Shown here: positions 37,301-49,774 of the stretch, in pieces
Layout of the letters: each line of letters opens with the position of its first letter
Numbering within the stretch: the stretch's first letter is position 1
Assembly: GCF_963583255.1 (NCBI RefSeq)
Contig: NC_084806.1
Location: 15,542,317-15,606,316, forward strand
Reading direction: 5' to 3'
DNA length: 64,000 nt
Origin: Pyrus communis
Taxonomy: Eukaryota; Streptophyta; Magnoliopsida; Rosales; Rosaceae
The notes under the pieces: model-generated
What the model was told of the DNA's origin: nothing
Seen by the model: only the letters and a program-made list of their open reading frames with translations
Database searches by the model: none
Position numbers and translations under genes: made by a program

Positions 37301-40300
37301 CCTCGTATTCAAGGAAAAAGAGGAATTTGGTTTTGTGGAGCATATCAGGGTGAGTTTTACCTGCTCAGGAGAAGTTAACAGTTTTTCAGCTATCAAATAT
37401 TTTCGCTATCTTGAATAAAGACACAATTGAATGTCATTACTCCTTCATATTGACCGAAAATGTGTTTAGATGAATATCTTGCTACTCAAGTATGAAAACA
37501 TGTTTCTTGCTAATGAATTAACTACAAGTATGAAAACATGTTTCTTGCTAATGAATTAACTACATGAGTACCATATTCAGGATTACCTTAATTTTCATGG
37601 CTCAGAGCTGATATTTTTGTGTTCCGAATCATCTGACCGTCTAATGTTACATTTTTTTTTTTTCTCTTCAGGGTATGGCTTCCATGAGGATGGACTAAAG
37701 GTACGGTATGACAAAATAAGTTCTTAAAGATCATTTTACTGTATTAACCAATTCAACATGTTATGTAAAAAGATTCAAAATTGATTGACATCCTACACAT
37801 TTATTCGTTTTTGGTTAAGTGATACAGTGCTGCCTAAGAATCTATCAAATTGGTGGATTTCAGCTTAACAGTGAAGTGTACTACTTTGCAGGCTGGAATG
37901 GATGCAGCACTTGGTTTGCTTGGAAAAGGATGTGCCCTCTTGGACAACCCAAAACACATGGTTCCGTCGCTGACAGAAACAGGGGCACGCCTTTTTGTTA
38001 CTAGATTTCTTGCACATTTTATCTCTACCGGATGTTTGATGTGAGTAGTACTTGTGTTTCATAAGAATCTTCCAGTTATTGCTTCCTTTCTTTTATTGTG
38101 TCGAATAAGTTATATACTTAATCAAGATAATTCATATATCATTGTCATCGAATAGTTTCTTAGAGGAAGGAGGAACAATTTTCACCTTTGAGGGAACCGG
38201 AAAAGGGTGTTCTCTGAAATGTGTTATTAAAGTTCATAGTCCTCAGTTTTACTGGAAGGTATGTATTGTTACTATGATTTTGACACTTTTTGTGTGAATT
38301 ATGTGCTGCACGAAATTAACGTCAAGGGAAATGATCTCATTGTGAAAGCAAGAAATCACTTTCACTGATAAGCAGTACGATTTGTTTGGCAGGTAATGAC
38401 ACAGGCTGATTTAGGCCTAGCAGATGCATATATCAATGGGGATTTTTCATTCGTTGACAAAGACAAAGGTCTTTTAAATCTTATAATGGTAAGATAATTC
38501 ATCAGTGTCAGGTGCAAAATCATTTGTGTACTTTGCAGATTCACAGAAATGATCGTCTTGCTAATTCATTTTCCAGATTCTCATCGCCAACAGAGACGCA
38601 AATTCTTCGGACTCAAAACTGACCAAGAAAAGGTGTGATGAGACTTGGTTACTAGCTTAAACTTGAATAATGATATAGCTCTTATCTAGTGGTTAATGAA
38701 ATCTCAATACAATCCGGACTCACCTATTTTCGCTGTAGGGGATGGTGGACGCCACTGTTATTCACTGCTAGTATAGCATCAGCAAAATACTTTTTCCAGC
38801 ATGTTTCGAGGCAAAATACTCTCACTCAGGCTCGCAGGAACATCTCTCGTCATTATGACCTGGTATACAAATCATGACCTTGAAATTCATTGTTATTTTC
38901 TATCTTTTCCCATTGAGGATCTTAAAGGTATTTGGAACGGAGCCTAGGATCTCGTCACAGCTCACTATTAGCTTTCTGTGTGTTCTAGAGTAATGAACTA
39001 TTCTCGCTGTTCTTGGACGAGACAATGACGTATTCCAGTGCTGTATTTAAGGTCAGAATACTTGGCTTCCAATCAGTTTACACTGCATGAAAGAAAGTAC
39101 ACTGTATTTTTAACTTATATCTCGGTTTCTATGTTAAATCATTCTATAGACAGAAAATGAAGACTTAAAGGTTGCTCAGCTGAGGAAAATCTCCATTCTG
39201 ATTGAAAAGGCAAGTCTCTTTTATATTAACAACTCCGTCAGGTGGTTGTCCTTCTTTCTGTGCTATGTCAATTTGTTTTTCCTTCCAATAATTCAGGCTA
39301 GAATTAAAAAGAACCATGAAGTTCTGGAGATTGGATGCGGTTGGGGAAGCTTAGCTATTAAAGTCGTCAAACAAACAGGTTGCAAATACACCGGGATCAC
39401 ACTGTCCGAGGAACAACTGAAATATGCACAAGAGAAAGTGAAAGAGGCTGGCCTTCAGGTATCAAATGTTGTGAATAGCATGTTTATATAAGCATATATC
39501 AAGGGTTTTGAATGCATGTGCACGTACGCGAACTATATGTAATTTCGGTTGAATTCTACCAGGACCGCATCAAATTTCTTCTGTGCGATTACCGCCAGCT
39601 TGCTAACAACAAATATGACAGAATTATATCTTGGTTAGTGTTGCTCCGACCAAGTTTAGTTCATGAATAATGCTCCTGGAAATAACTTGATCCGTGGTGG
39701 AATTTTGCAGCGAGATGCTAGAAAGCGTGGGGCATGAATTTATGGACGAATTCTTTTCGTGCTGTGAATCTGTGCTAGCAGAAAATGGCCTTCTTGTTCT
39801 ACAGGTAACATTGCAACAAGTTGTTAGTTCATTGACTGATAAATTGTAACTCCTATAAACTGTGACATCCAATATGTTGCTAATAGTTAAGGGTGGTTTA
39901 TCATTCCTTACAGTTCATATCAATACCAGATCAGCGCTACGATGAGTACAGGCGAAGTTCAGACTTCATAAAGGAATATATTTTTCCGGGTGGATGTCTA
40001 CCTTCGTTAAGTAGGGTAACATCGGCAATGGCTGCTTCTTCCAGACTCTGGTATGATCTGTTATCACGGGAACAAATCCATCGTTCGGTTTAAATTGGTG
40101 GTATGCGATTTTTGTTTTGACTTTCGCAAACTTCATTCCTGCAGTGTGGAGCACCTGGAAAACATTGGAATCCATTACTTCCAAACACTCAGATATTGGA
40201 GAAAAAAATTCTTGGACAGACAAAGGTAAGAAGATTTGATCTAAACTCTGAATCCTCCCCAAAGGCATTTTAGAGTAAGCATGATTTAGACATTGTAAAT

Positions 40301-40580
40301 GTTGATGAAATACTTTGGATGTGTAGTGAAATACTCGCTCTTGGATTCGATGAAAAGTTCATCCGGACGTGGGAGTATTATTTTGATTATTGCGCGGCCG
40401 GTTTTAGGACGTATACTCTTGGAAATTACCAGGTACATTTCTACACCTTGAAACACATTGATGAATGCTGTTTGAAGCTACAAGCACAGCTAAAAGTACA
40501 GATATGCGATGCAGATGGTGTTTTCACGCCCCGGCAATGTTCCGGCATTCAGCAATCCGTACGAAGGCAAGTGTTGCTGA
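31128..40580 (+). CDS. Cyclopropane-fatty-acyl-phospholipid synthase-like protein
   Basis: The 24 exons are 31128-31301, 34532-34749, 35016-35121, 35447-35548, 35896-35955, 36055-36133, 36558-36705, 36879-37002, 37169-37349, 37672-37700, 37892-38040, 38156-38258, 38393-38488, 38577-38632, 38739-38862, 38989-39051, 39150-39209, 39297-39458, 39563-39633, 39711-39804, 39914-40050, 40145-40225, 40327-40432 and 40515-40580. They sum to 2589 nt (862 residues), all in phase. The N-terminal half is an FAD amine-oxidase fold (GAGISGL at 7-13); the C-terminal half is a SAM-dependent methyltransferase (EIGCGWG at about 635-641) of the cyclopropane synthase family, which adds a methylene bridge to membrane-lipid acyl chains. 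This two-domain layout is that of plant CPA-FAS proteins, about 865 residues. One intron is GC-AG (39210). The bacterial Cys of YSCAYW is Ser here (YSSAVF). Function is inferred by homology. Confidence 0.93.
31346..31387. repeat. CT microsatellite in intron 1
   Basis: An uninterrupted (CT)n run of about 42 bp just after the first splice donor. Confidence 0.9.
33133..34057. mobile_element. hAT-like element in intron 1
   Basis: Left end caggggcggcccagg, right end ggaccggccctg (ends inverse to each other), flanked by 8-bp cgactaat (33125-33132) and caattaat (34058-34065), six of eight matching, as expected for a hAT insertion. It is non-coding and 925 bp long. Its interior has a tandem duplication: 'tataaatttataaaatttggt' occurs at about 33239 and 33390. 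The host intron still splices in the gene model, so the insertion appears tolerated. Confidence 0.7.
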
Positions 40581-42354
40581 TTTTCCTGTTATTTTTCCTT
40601 GCTTTAATTTTAATTTCTCACAATCAAGCTCAAGCTGACTTGCTTTAATTTTAATTATTATTTTTCATAATAAAACTGTTTTCTTTTATTTATTTATATG
40701 GCATCAAGGCCGCCTTGTTTCTTAAAGAAGCTTACTTGCAACGGGGATGCAATGGTAGCGGTATCAAGCCCGATCACGCACGTCCCCGTTGCATGGTAGT
40801 CCTTCAATGTGTGGCGGAAGTTAGCACCTTCACGGCGAAGATTGAAAACAAAAACCATCTGCTTTGGTTTGTGATCGAAAGGATGAGAGCCATCGCCTAC
40901 ATCTTTTGAAGATACTAAAGCAATGTATCAAAACTCTGTTGGTGAGGTTGTGCCATTAAATCCAACTCGATCACGTTAAGTGCACACGTTTGCGCCAATA
41001 TAGTGATCAAGTAAACACAACTGAAACAACTAGGCATTTACCATCTTTTCCTTTGCCCAATTTGAAGGAATCTAAAACATAGGAAGAACAGTTGTACATA
41101 GAAACAAGATAAGACTTCTACCTCACCGCACTACCTCCGGGCTTTTCGAAGCACACAACGCTCACCACAACACAAGAAAGAAGACAAAGTAACAAGACAT
41201 GGAACAAGGCAAGAAATAGGGCAGGGTACTCTAAAACAAGGACAGGAGAAAAACAAAACAGCCTGTAGTGTTACAACAGTCATGATTCTTACTCAAATAC
41301 TGCATAACGAAATCTACCGTGATCTCAAATTTGGATAAATAAATGAATAAAAAAGCAATGGCTCGTCTACTTCATTCTAAAGTTCTAAACTATTTTTAAC
41401 AGACACCTCCTTTCTGCTTCTCTAATTATCCTACGATCAACAGAGTTCCACAATCAAATAGTGATACTGGGTAAGCTGCTCAAGTCAACATACCGTAGGC
41501 CGAGGCTGTTCACCTCACAATCTGTCATGCAACCACAAACCTGAGTGACGTTTACGATACCAATGACGTGAGCTGGAGGACTCTGCAGAATTTGACAGAG
41601 TTGGCATGGCCTGACTGGAGAATGACCTGATTAATTTCAAGTGAACAAACTTCCCAAAATTTCATTCCATCTCGAACATACCCCCAATGAACATGCCCCA
41701 CCATGAAGCTCGTCTTCAGCCATGATGGACACTTCACTTTACAACTCGTGCACTTCCTCCTGTACAACACAAGGCCAAATACAGGGGAAAATGATTATGC
41801 CATCGTCAAATGTCAACTACCACTACGACTATCGCTACCCATTACGAAGTGAACAGCCCATAGCTCCATTGCTATCAGAGAACTACCCTCACTACATCTT
41901 TGTAATTCCTACTTGTCATATCAAATCAAGCATAGCACCTAGTGGCCAAACTTCCTAAAGCATCTAATCTTCAGCAAAAAATAAACGGAAAATAAAGCAA
42001 TGATAAGATTTCAAACAACAGAATACTTTAGCTTTAACACTACGGTCAAAAAGGTAAATGCTACTAGCAGCTTGTAGACAATTATAAGCACGCCAAATTT
42101 AACACCACTCAGAAGCAAAAATTAAATAGGAGCATCTAGTGCGCACTAAAATACTATTTATTATAGGCTACCAAAATAGAAACTGCAAACTACTAGAACT
42201 TAAGCAATCCAACCAGTCCCAAAGCATTGTCATCCAACTTGAGCTGTTCTTGCTACTGCCGCTCGTCAAGAGAAACCATTACTAGCTCATGCATAAAGAG
42301 ATACAGATCCATAAAACAGGATGCAATTTCAATTGAAACAGTCAACCATCAAAA
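40581..42354. other. Convergent intergenic region with 3' UTRs
   Basis: The CFA-like gene (stop at 40580) and the RRM gene (stop at 42355) converge here. The interval should contain both 3' untranslated regions and polyadenylation sites, which I cannot place from sequence alone. No coding frame in it has support. Confidence 0.5.
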
Positions 42355-44870
42355 TTACTGCTGCTGGGATTGTCGTGCCTGAGCACTTCCATACCCACTA
42401 CCATAACCAACTTGTCCACCATTTGCCTGACCACCATAATTTCCAGAAGCTTGTGATGGATCAGATCTCCAACCAGCATTTCCATAACCTGCATTTCCAT
42501 TTGAATCGCCATAGCCACTTCCACCGTAGCCACCAGTACTACCTTGCTCCCCACCTGGAGCACCAACATTGTTATTTGGGACACTCCCCGAACGTCCTCC
42601 AACAGCTCCATATCCAGACGGATTTGCATAGGACGCATCCGTTCCACTGTACCCACCATAACCATAACCTTGAGTTCCATACCCAGCCGCTGCACTAGGT
42701 GATTGACCAGCAGGTGCAGAACCAGGGCCACCACTGCCTGTACCTGCACTGCCAGAAACACCCCAAGGAGCAGTATTCCCATACCCCATAGCACCATATC
42801 CAGAGGGAGCTTGAGAGCTCCACGCACTTCTAGGGGCACCTGGCGGACCACTAGCATAACCGGCATTTGGGGCATTAGGGTTTCCATATGCAGCAGCTGC
42901 TGGCCCTCCATAACCAGTATTGGTACCTCCATAACTTCCATAACTGCCATAGCCAATTCCATTACTGGTAGGACCATACCCGTAACTGGGTGCACTATAC
43001 CCAGAAGAACCATAAGGTGGAAACCCACCTCCAGCACTCTGGGATTGCATGTACCTATTGGAGTCCATTCGGACATCATATGAATTTGGGTTGCCAGCAG
43101 ATACCCCATAGCCTTGATAACCACCACCACCAGCACCGCCACCACCTTGACCGCCGCCCATGCTACGGCTACCCCCACCGGGGTTGGCATCTTTGGGAAG
43201 AGCCCGCTTAACTTCCACTTGCTTACCATTTAAATCATGAAATGTCTTGTGCAAAACCCTATCAACAGCTTCTTCAGTGTCAAATGAAATAAACCCAAAA
43301 CCACGAGGACGTCCAGTACTTTGGTCATACATTACTACTACATCAGTTACATGGCCATAAGATTCAAAATACTCACGGAATCCTTCCTCACTAAGAGTGG
43401 GGGGCAACCCTCCAACAAATATCTTCTTGGTCCTAACATTTCCCCCACTTCCTGCACTTCTAGTAGGATTAGCATTTCCAACTCTTCCAGTGGTTTGCTG
43501 CTCCTCTCTTGATAGGGCCCTCTTAGCCTCAACCTGAAAATTCAAACTAGTGATTATGCAGCAGAAGTAAAAATACCTTGTGTGTCACGGATGTGGATCT
43601 TAAATAACAAGCAAGAGCCAAAGCAACTTTATAGAAATAATACTCAAAGCCTCAATGGTGTCAATATATCAATGGGTATCATAAGCAACACTGACAAGAA
43701 AATATTGTCCATAAGGACCATTTTTTAAATTAGTTACCGACCCGAACATGTGCAGCCAGTACAAAATGGTTAAAAGGTGACTTATAGTGGCATGGCTCAT
43801 ACAAGAACCACTTTAGATATATAAAATGTAGCATCGCTGCAGCAGAACAACTAGGTTAGAAAGGAATATCCTCTTCTGAGGCAAGAAAGATAAATCCTCT
43901 TTGGAAGCCTAACACATTGAAGTATGGTACAATTTCTCTTTCTACACGATTTTCTATACAATCCATAGAAAAGTTTCCAGAACTGTTACAAGCTAAAATG
44001 TTAGCATCATTATCATTGTGGGATGTAAAACACTTGACATGCAAACCAGTCGTAAACCCTAAACCCTTAACCCAGTCACAGACATAACAAAGAATGATTT
44101 CATAGCATGTAAATAAATACACATCCAGACATTTGTTCACAAGAATAACTTATTGCTCACTACTGCAAACCAACAGAAGTACAACAGAACAACATGTATA
44201 CCATCAGCTTAGAAAAACACATTAGAAGCTTCCAATACAAATGTTTTTGACTCTTGCTCCTTGGTATAAATACAGTGAACACAATTAATCAAAGACTAAA
44301 GCTCTTAACAAGCAAACGTTATGTTCTATTTAGCAGCCAAGCCGTAGTTTTACAAATTCAATTAAAGTCTTACTTGCAAACATATTAGCAACCAGCAAAC
44401 CAGAAAAACTGCAACCATACATACTTCAATGTCCAATAAAATAAAGCTGGACACGAGAATGAATACATTCACAACCAGACTATCAGAATTACAAAACCTA
44501 GAAACTAAATCTCAAAAAATCAAATAAAATTAACAATGACCAGCTTAAGCGCACTAAAAAATAGAGGCCCAATTAGCTTAACACCAAATTAAACAAAAAC
44601 CCACTAAAAATAAAAAAAACAAATAAAAAATGGGAATCTGAATCTCACCGTTCTACCATCGATGGTGTGCTTATCCTGAAGAACCCTATCGAGAACAGCA
44701 GGATCTACAAAAACCACAAACCCAAAACCCCTGGGGCGGCCGGAGACCTTGTCCCTCATGACCACCGTCTGCAAAACGTCGCCGTAGTTGCTGAAGTACT
44801 CTTTAAGCTTATCCTCCGAGGTCTCCCATGAAATCCCACCAATAAAAAGCTTCCCCTGATCTGAATCCAT
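42355..44870 (-). CDS. hnRNP-like glycine-rich protein with two RRMs
   Basis: Two exons: 44649-44870 (74 codons) and 42355-43533, joined across a 1115-bp GT-AG intron, giving 466 residues. The start is the ATG at 44868-44870 (MDSDQGKLFIGGIS). RRM1 has RNP2 LFIGGI at 8-13 and RNP1 RGFGFVVF at 47-54; RRM2 has IFVGGL at about 112-117 and RGFGFISF near 151-158. The rest (about 190-466) is low-complexity, rich in Gly, Tyr, Ser and Asn. This architecture is that of plant hnRNP A/B-like proteins such as Arabidopsis AT2G33410/AT4G14300, which bind RNA in nucleus and cytoplasm. The intron carries sequence also found at 7255-7765. Confidence 0.93.
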
Positions 44871-45664
44871 GCGGGTTTTCACTTCACTGCCTCTCCTTCT
44901 CACTGACTGCGTGTGAGAATGAAAGCTTCGATCTTTATGTAATTTCGGAGGTGTGTTTTTGGATTTTGGGGGTTTGGGATTTGGGAGAGAAAGGAAGGGT
45001 TTGTGGCCGACTAAAGAGAGAGAGAACGGGGTTCGAGTGCGTATGTATGCTTCGAGATTGGGGGAAGTTTGGGACTTGGGAGATGGAAGTACGCGTTTGG
45101 ACGGATGAGATTTGCTGCATTGGTTGGTCGGGAAGACTTTGATGTTTTGTACGGTTTGGATTTGATGTAAGTCGAAATCCGCCAGTGAGTTGGCTCATTG
45201 TCACGTGAGATGCACAGAGACGACACCTCATTCATAGTAACTGGGAAAATCGTCACACTAACATGACATCATTTCATTTCCAAATTGTTTGTTTTTTTAG
45301 CATCATCTAATAATTGTTTTAGAAAAAAAAAAATTCAATTAATTTAAGGACTGTTTAGTTATTCATATAAATCAAAGAAATTGATAGTTCATCATTAGGA
45401 TGAAGTTTGTTCTTATAATCATTAATTTGTTTTACACAGGTGAATGACTATAAATGTTCTTTAAAGCGAAAGAATTTTTTTTAAAATGATCTTTAGATGA
45501 TAATAAAGAAACTAAATGATTTTGATTATAATATTTGTAAGGTAAAATAATATCAAGTTAGAGAGGAAGTATCATCCTCCTCAAAATATAGTTTATGCAC
45601 CAAAATTAGTTCAATCGTTTCCTGTCCAATGGTTTGTGCTATGAAAGCTAATAAATTAAAATAA
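44871..45664. promoter_or_regulatory. Upstream region of the RRM protein gene
   Basis: 5' untranslated and promoter sequence for the minus-strand RRM gene is expected here. The stretch 45012-45030 (aaagagagagagaacgggg) is a purine run on the plus strand, i.e. a pyrimidine-rich CT-leader on the coding strand. No TATA box was identified confidently. Confidence 0.35.
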
Positions 45665-46145
45665 CCACCATGGGGTGGCTTAGTGATTGGGACGAATTCC
45701 ATACCTATATTCCATACGACACGTCTTGGGTTCAATTTATGATGCTTGTGAATCGCACGATGGTAGCCAGGAGAGGCTGAAATGCCTCTGTGAGTATTTC
45801 CCGCCCTTGGAAGGGTGAATGTCGTGGTGACGCCACCAGCTGGTCCCCTTTTTAAATATAAAATAATTAAAATGAATTTAGGCTTTGTTTTGTGAACTTG
45901 TAAGGCTATCTCCAACTCAAGGGTGAGAAATTTGCTCATATTAGTGCTGGTGAATTGCACAATGGTGACCAAAAGTAGGCAAAAATACCTCTGTGAATTT
46001 TCGTAGCCCCTAAAGGGTGGACTGTTGTGGCGAAGCCACCAGCTGGTCCCTCTTTTAAAAAGAAAATAATTGAAATGAATTTTATGTTTTATTTTGTGAA
46101 CTTGTAAGGCTATTTCCAACTCAAGGGTGAGAAATTTCAACATTT
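45665..46145. mobile_element. SINE-like repeat with a truncated tandem copy
   Basis: 45665-45860 begins ccaccatggggtggcttag and carries a possible RNA polymerase III box A (tggcttagtgattgg, 45676-45690) and box B (gggttcaattt, 45728-45738), as in tRNA-derived SINEs. A second copy lacking the head follows, offset by about 203 bp: 'ccaccagctggtccc' at 45833 and 46036, and 'gtaaggctat.tccaactcaa' in both. Minus-strand frames across both copies are repeat artefacts. Confidence 0.65.
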
Positions 46146-46668
46146 AGCCCCATATTTTCAACTATTCAACAATATGTATAAGGTTAGTCAGTTTTTTCCT
46201 ACAAGGTAAGGACCTATATTCCATCCTCAACTTGATAATTTGTTAAACTTTTGTATTTCTTTGATCTTGTTTTTGCTAGTAGTTTTTGTATAATTTATCT
46301 TGTTTTTACGAACATTTTGATATGTAAAAAAATTCAAATTCAAATTCAAAAAAATTTGTTAAGATACTTTTGAGTTGGACATCATTGGATTCAATATGAC
46401 AACTATTTTTGACATAATGTGAACTATTTGTTTGGATATCCTACATACTAAAAATTTAATATTTTAAGATTTTTTTCTCTTACTTTTCTGATTTCATATC
46501 TTTTCATATCTTATCTTATCAGATTTCCCACACATTTGTTATCTTCAATTCTTTCTTTATAAGAAGAAGGAATTCTAGGCAAACACACACCTCCTTCTTA
46601 AATCTCATACTTTTGCTTAAGCACTTTCATTTTTCAATGGGTTCAGTCGTGAGAAGCAAATTCATATA

Positions 46669-46945
46669 CTAGAAGCATTTGATATAGAAGAAGACAACCA
46701 TCAAAACGTTGTTGTTATTGCTCGTCACCAGGCATTGTTGGAGGCTTGTGATAGGCGAAACATGGCGGTTTGGGTTGCTGGTCATGAAGTTGTTCATCGT
46801 GAAAGATAAATTTGGCATGAGAACCTTCTGAACGACTACTTCATTCTCCACCCTACTTTTGGACCTTCTAAATTCCGTAGGCGACATCGACTGGTAGAAG
46901 GGATGCTTATCGTGCACTCCTCCGCAAACAATCTATTTGACATAT
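46669..46945 (+). pseudogene. PIF/Harbinger transposase N-terminal remnant
   Basis: Translation gives LEAFDIEEDNHQNVVVIA..RER, a stop, then NLLNDYFILHPTFGPSKFRR and RHRLVEGML. The 'NDYF..P.F....FRRR.R' arrangement is the N-terminal signature of plant PIF/Harbinger transposases (ALP1-like). An in-frame TAA and the loss of everything downstream mark it as a dead fragment. Confidence 0.6.
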
Positions 46946-49440
46946 TGCATTTGACACGCGGGGCCTGCCCTTGTCTTGTCTTCACATGATGCAACTACAA
47001 GCTAAAGGGCCAGGGGCCTTAGCCCACTTGCTTCCCTTATCCATCTAAGGGGGTTGCAGACCCAAATTCCCACCCCCAAACTCAAAATCCCATTTGCCCC
47101 AAATTTTGGGTTTTTTTGTTTTTTTGTTTTTTTTTTTTGTTTTGTTTTAATAGACTATATCTATTATGAACAATAGGTAAAGGAAGTTGGGGTTCCATCA
47201 TAATTTCAACATAAATGTGTACACAAATGTTGTCTTCATCAGAAAGAGAATCTTCATGAGGTAATTGTTCGATTATGATGGTATTAATTAGAGTAGGATT
47301 AGGGAGTGTTGAGAGGTCGTAAAGCAATTCCACCTTTTAAGGAAATAATTGTCCAAGCAATTACATAATAGGCAAATGATTTTTCCAAACAATTGGTATT
47401 AAAAAATTAACAAAAGATGACCTACGTATCCAACACATCAAACAAAAACAAAAAGATGGACAGGACTATCTTTCTCACACTTCATCACTTTTAATCTCTC
47501 TCTCATCTCCCATTCTTCTCCAACTTCACAAACCTCTACACCTTTTAGCAACCCACCACCGCCTAACTCCAACTCATCATCATTCCCCTTTCAATCCCTC
47601 TCATACTATACCAACTGCCTATCCCACCTCCACTCCCGTCACAACGACATTTTCTCCCCTGTCGTCTTTGGTGCCACCATGTCAAATTTTAACAAAATCA
47701 GAGTCTGTGTCATTTGAGTATTCATGGATCTAATCTGGATCCGATTCAAAGGGCTTGCAATTGCCAAAATCTCCAGTTACTTCACTTGGGTCTCGTGAAT
47801 ATTTGTGTTCTTCAACGTTAATTGCAACGGCAGAGCATTTTCGTTTGTTGCACTGTCTGGTTTGATGACGAAGATATTCTGGTGACTATTAACGCTCAAA
47901 ACTGGTGAGGCTAACAAAGACCATAATGATCGTATGTTGGCCCTTGGTGGGCTCAGGATTTAGGATGGTAACAATTGAACAACAACAATAATGATTAAGT
48001 GGTTTACTCCTAAAAATTGGGCTATGTCCTCTGAGTCTCTGGAATATATTGAATACAAGGTTACAAATAGGCTCTCAATGAGCTCCTAGTTCCCGAGGTC
48101 AAACATTTTACCTCATTTCCATTTAATGAGAAAAATGCATAGATTTGACATGCTAGTTGTCAATTCACTCTTTGCCCAACACGTGGCAACGAAGTGACAT
48201 TTATGTAGATCCACTTGCATGCTTTCTTAGGAGGACAACACATGCCGAGCCCCTTGCTCAACTTTGGAGTTGGTGGGAACTTGCACCCGAGCGCCCTATT
48301 GATCAACTGTTATGTCCCTTCATAAGCTTATGTTCTCTTAGATAGCTGCTGCACGGCATGGAATTGACGTCTGAGTAGGCATTGCCCTCTATTCCTAGGA
48401 CTTCGTGTTGTAAAGCTGTCAGTTCACCAATTTGTCATTCGAGGATTGGAAAGTACTTTGTTGGGAAGCGTTCGGCCTAATCACTGATAGGCAATCTGGA
48501 TTGCCGAGCCATCTTCTGTAACACTCGGGTTTGTTCTCCCAATCTCATCGAGCCTTGGCCTTTCCTTCGACTTCCTCTTCAATGAAGACAATGATGCCGC
48601 CTTATTCAACACATCATATAAAAATTTGAACGTGGCTAACGTCACCATAACACATATCCACTAGGGTACACAGTCGGGCATGAATTGACTGGGTGGGTAG
48701 TGCGGCACAACTGGGCTCACCAATTGCCTTAGTTTCAGGGCTGGGTTGGAGTATGATTTTTTCAATTTTTTGGGCAATGGGCTGGTGCTGCTCTTAAATC
48801 TCCCCCTGAATGGGCAAAGTTGAGAGGTCTTGGATCATAGCAATACTACCCCGTTTGATCATGAACATATTCTATAAATATACGCTTCGCGACACGTGAG
48901 TCCAAGTTACTTTTTGGTGCTTGAGGATTAAGACGTGGTGAACTTCTAAGTGTTGGAGGAGAGTTGAATAGGAGTTCGAAAGTTTAAGATATTGGACGGA
49001 ATGTGGTTAATAAGGTAGAGACACGGCCATAAAAGCTTTCCAATAACATCGATATCACACTTAAATCAACTCCACAAATATGAGAAAATAAGGACAAAAG
49101 TAATTTCCTAAGGGATCCAAATTATGTTAGTGTCTTGTGCCATAACCAAATTTCACTTTTTTGCTTCTCCGTTTTATCACCACCAGCCTTGAAAGCTTGA
49201 ACGAATTGTTTTGTCACTATTCACACCACCCACTATAAGAGTGAATGAATAATTTGTCATAGATCACATGTCATATGATTCGTTTGATCAGAACTCAATA
49301 ATTCATATACTATTATGTGGTGGTATATAGACGAGCAGTCTCGAGAAGAAAAATATTTTAAGATGTCAAGTAAATTTAACATCTCTCAACGGTCAACTTC
49401 CAATAAAGTAGATTCGAATTTCGTATAAGGCAACGGATTC
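46946..49440. other. Gene-free stretch, repeat-derived
   Basis: I find no gene. 47110-47155 has T-runs and 47400-47700 is pyrimidine-rich. 47960-48900 is loosely similar in wording to LTR-type debris at the start of the window, but no partner or domain is visible. The short frame at 48157-48345 lacks a domain. Confidence 0.4.
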
Positions 49441-49774
49441 CTTGTCCAAATTACCAAAGAAACATGACTCCTTCCATAAATTCCCATGAATCAAAAAGGC
49501 AAACAAATAATAAACCAAAAAGCTTTGTTTGTTGTCTCTGCCTCCCTGCCTTATTAAACCCGTGCACCCACCACATCCCTTTCATCATCATTCGACTCCC
49601 CAACGTTACTATTTTCAAAAACCCTTTGGACTTGGAGCCAAACGGATTTAAAAACTTCCCATGTCCACCGTCACCTCCTAAACCCCTTTTCCTTCTATCT
49701 GTCTGCCTATATCAAACCACATTCCTCACTGCTGCGAAAACTAATGAGGAGCTGGTAGCTAGGGGACTTCTACT

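Noticed and set aside
40715..40909. A possible extra exon after the CFA-like stop codon
   Set aside because: The 40580 stop gives the expected C-terminus; this frame has no homology and lies in the 3' UTR region.
42703..43083. A plus-strand frame rich in Thr, Ser and Arg opposite the glycine-rich region
   Set aside because: Low-complexity by-product of the Gly/Tyr-rich exon on the other strand; no domain.
42342..43229. A long 295-residue minus-strand reading frame overlapping the RRM gene's second exon
   Set aside because: It is an alternative frame of the glycine-rich coding exon. The real frame has RRM motifs and continues from exon 1; this one has only repeats of M, V and L.
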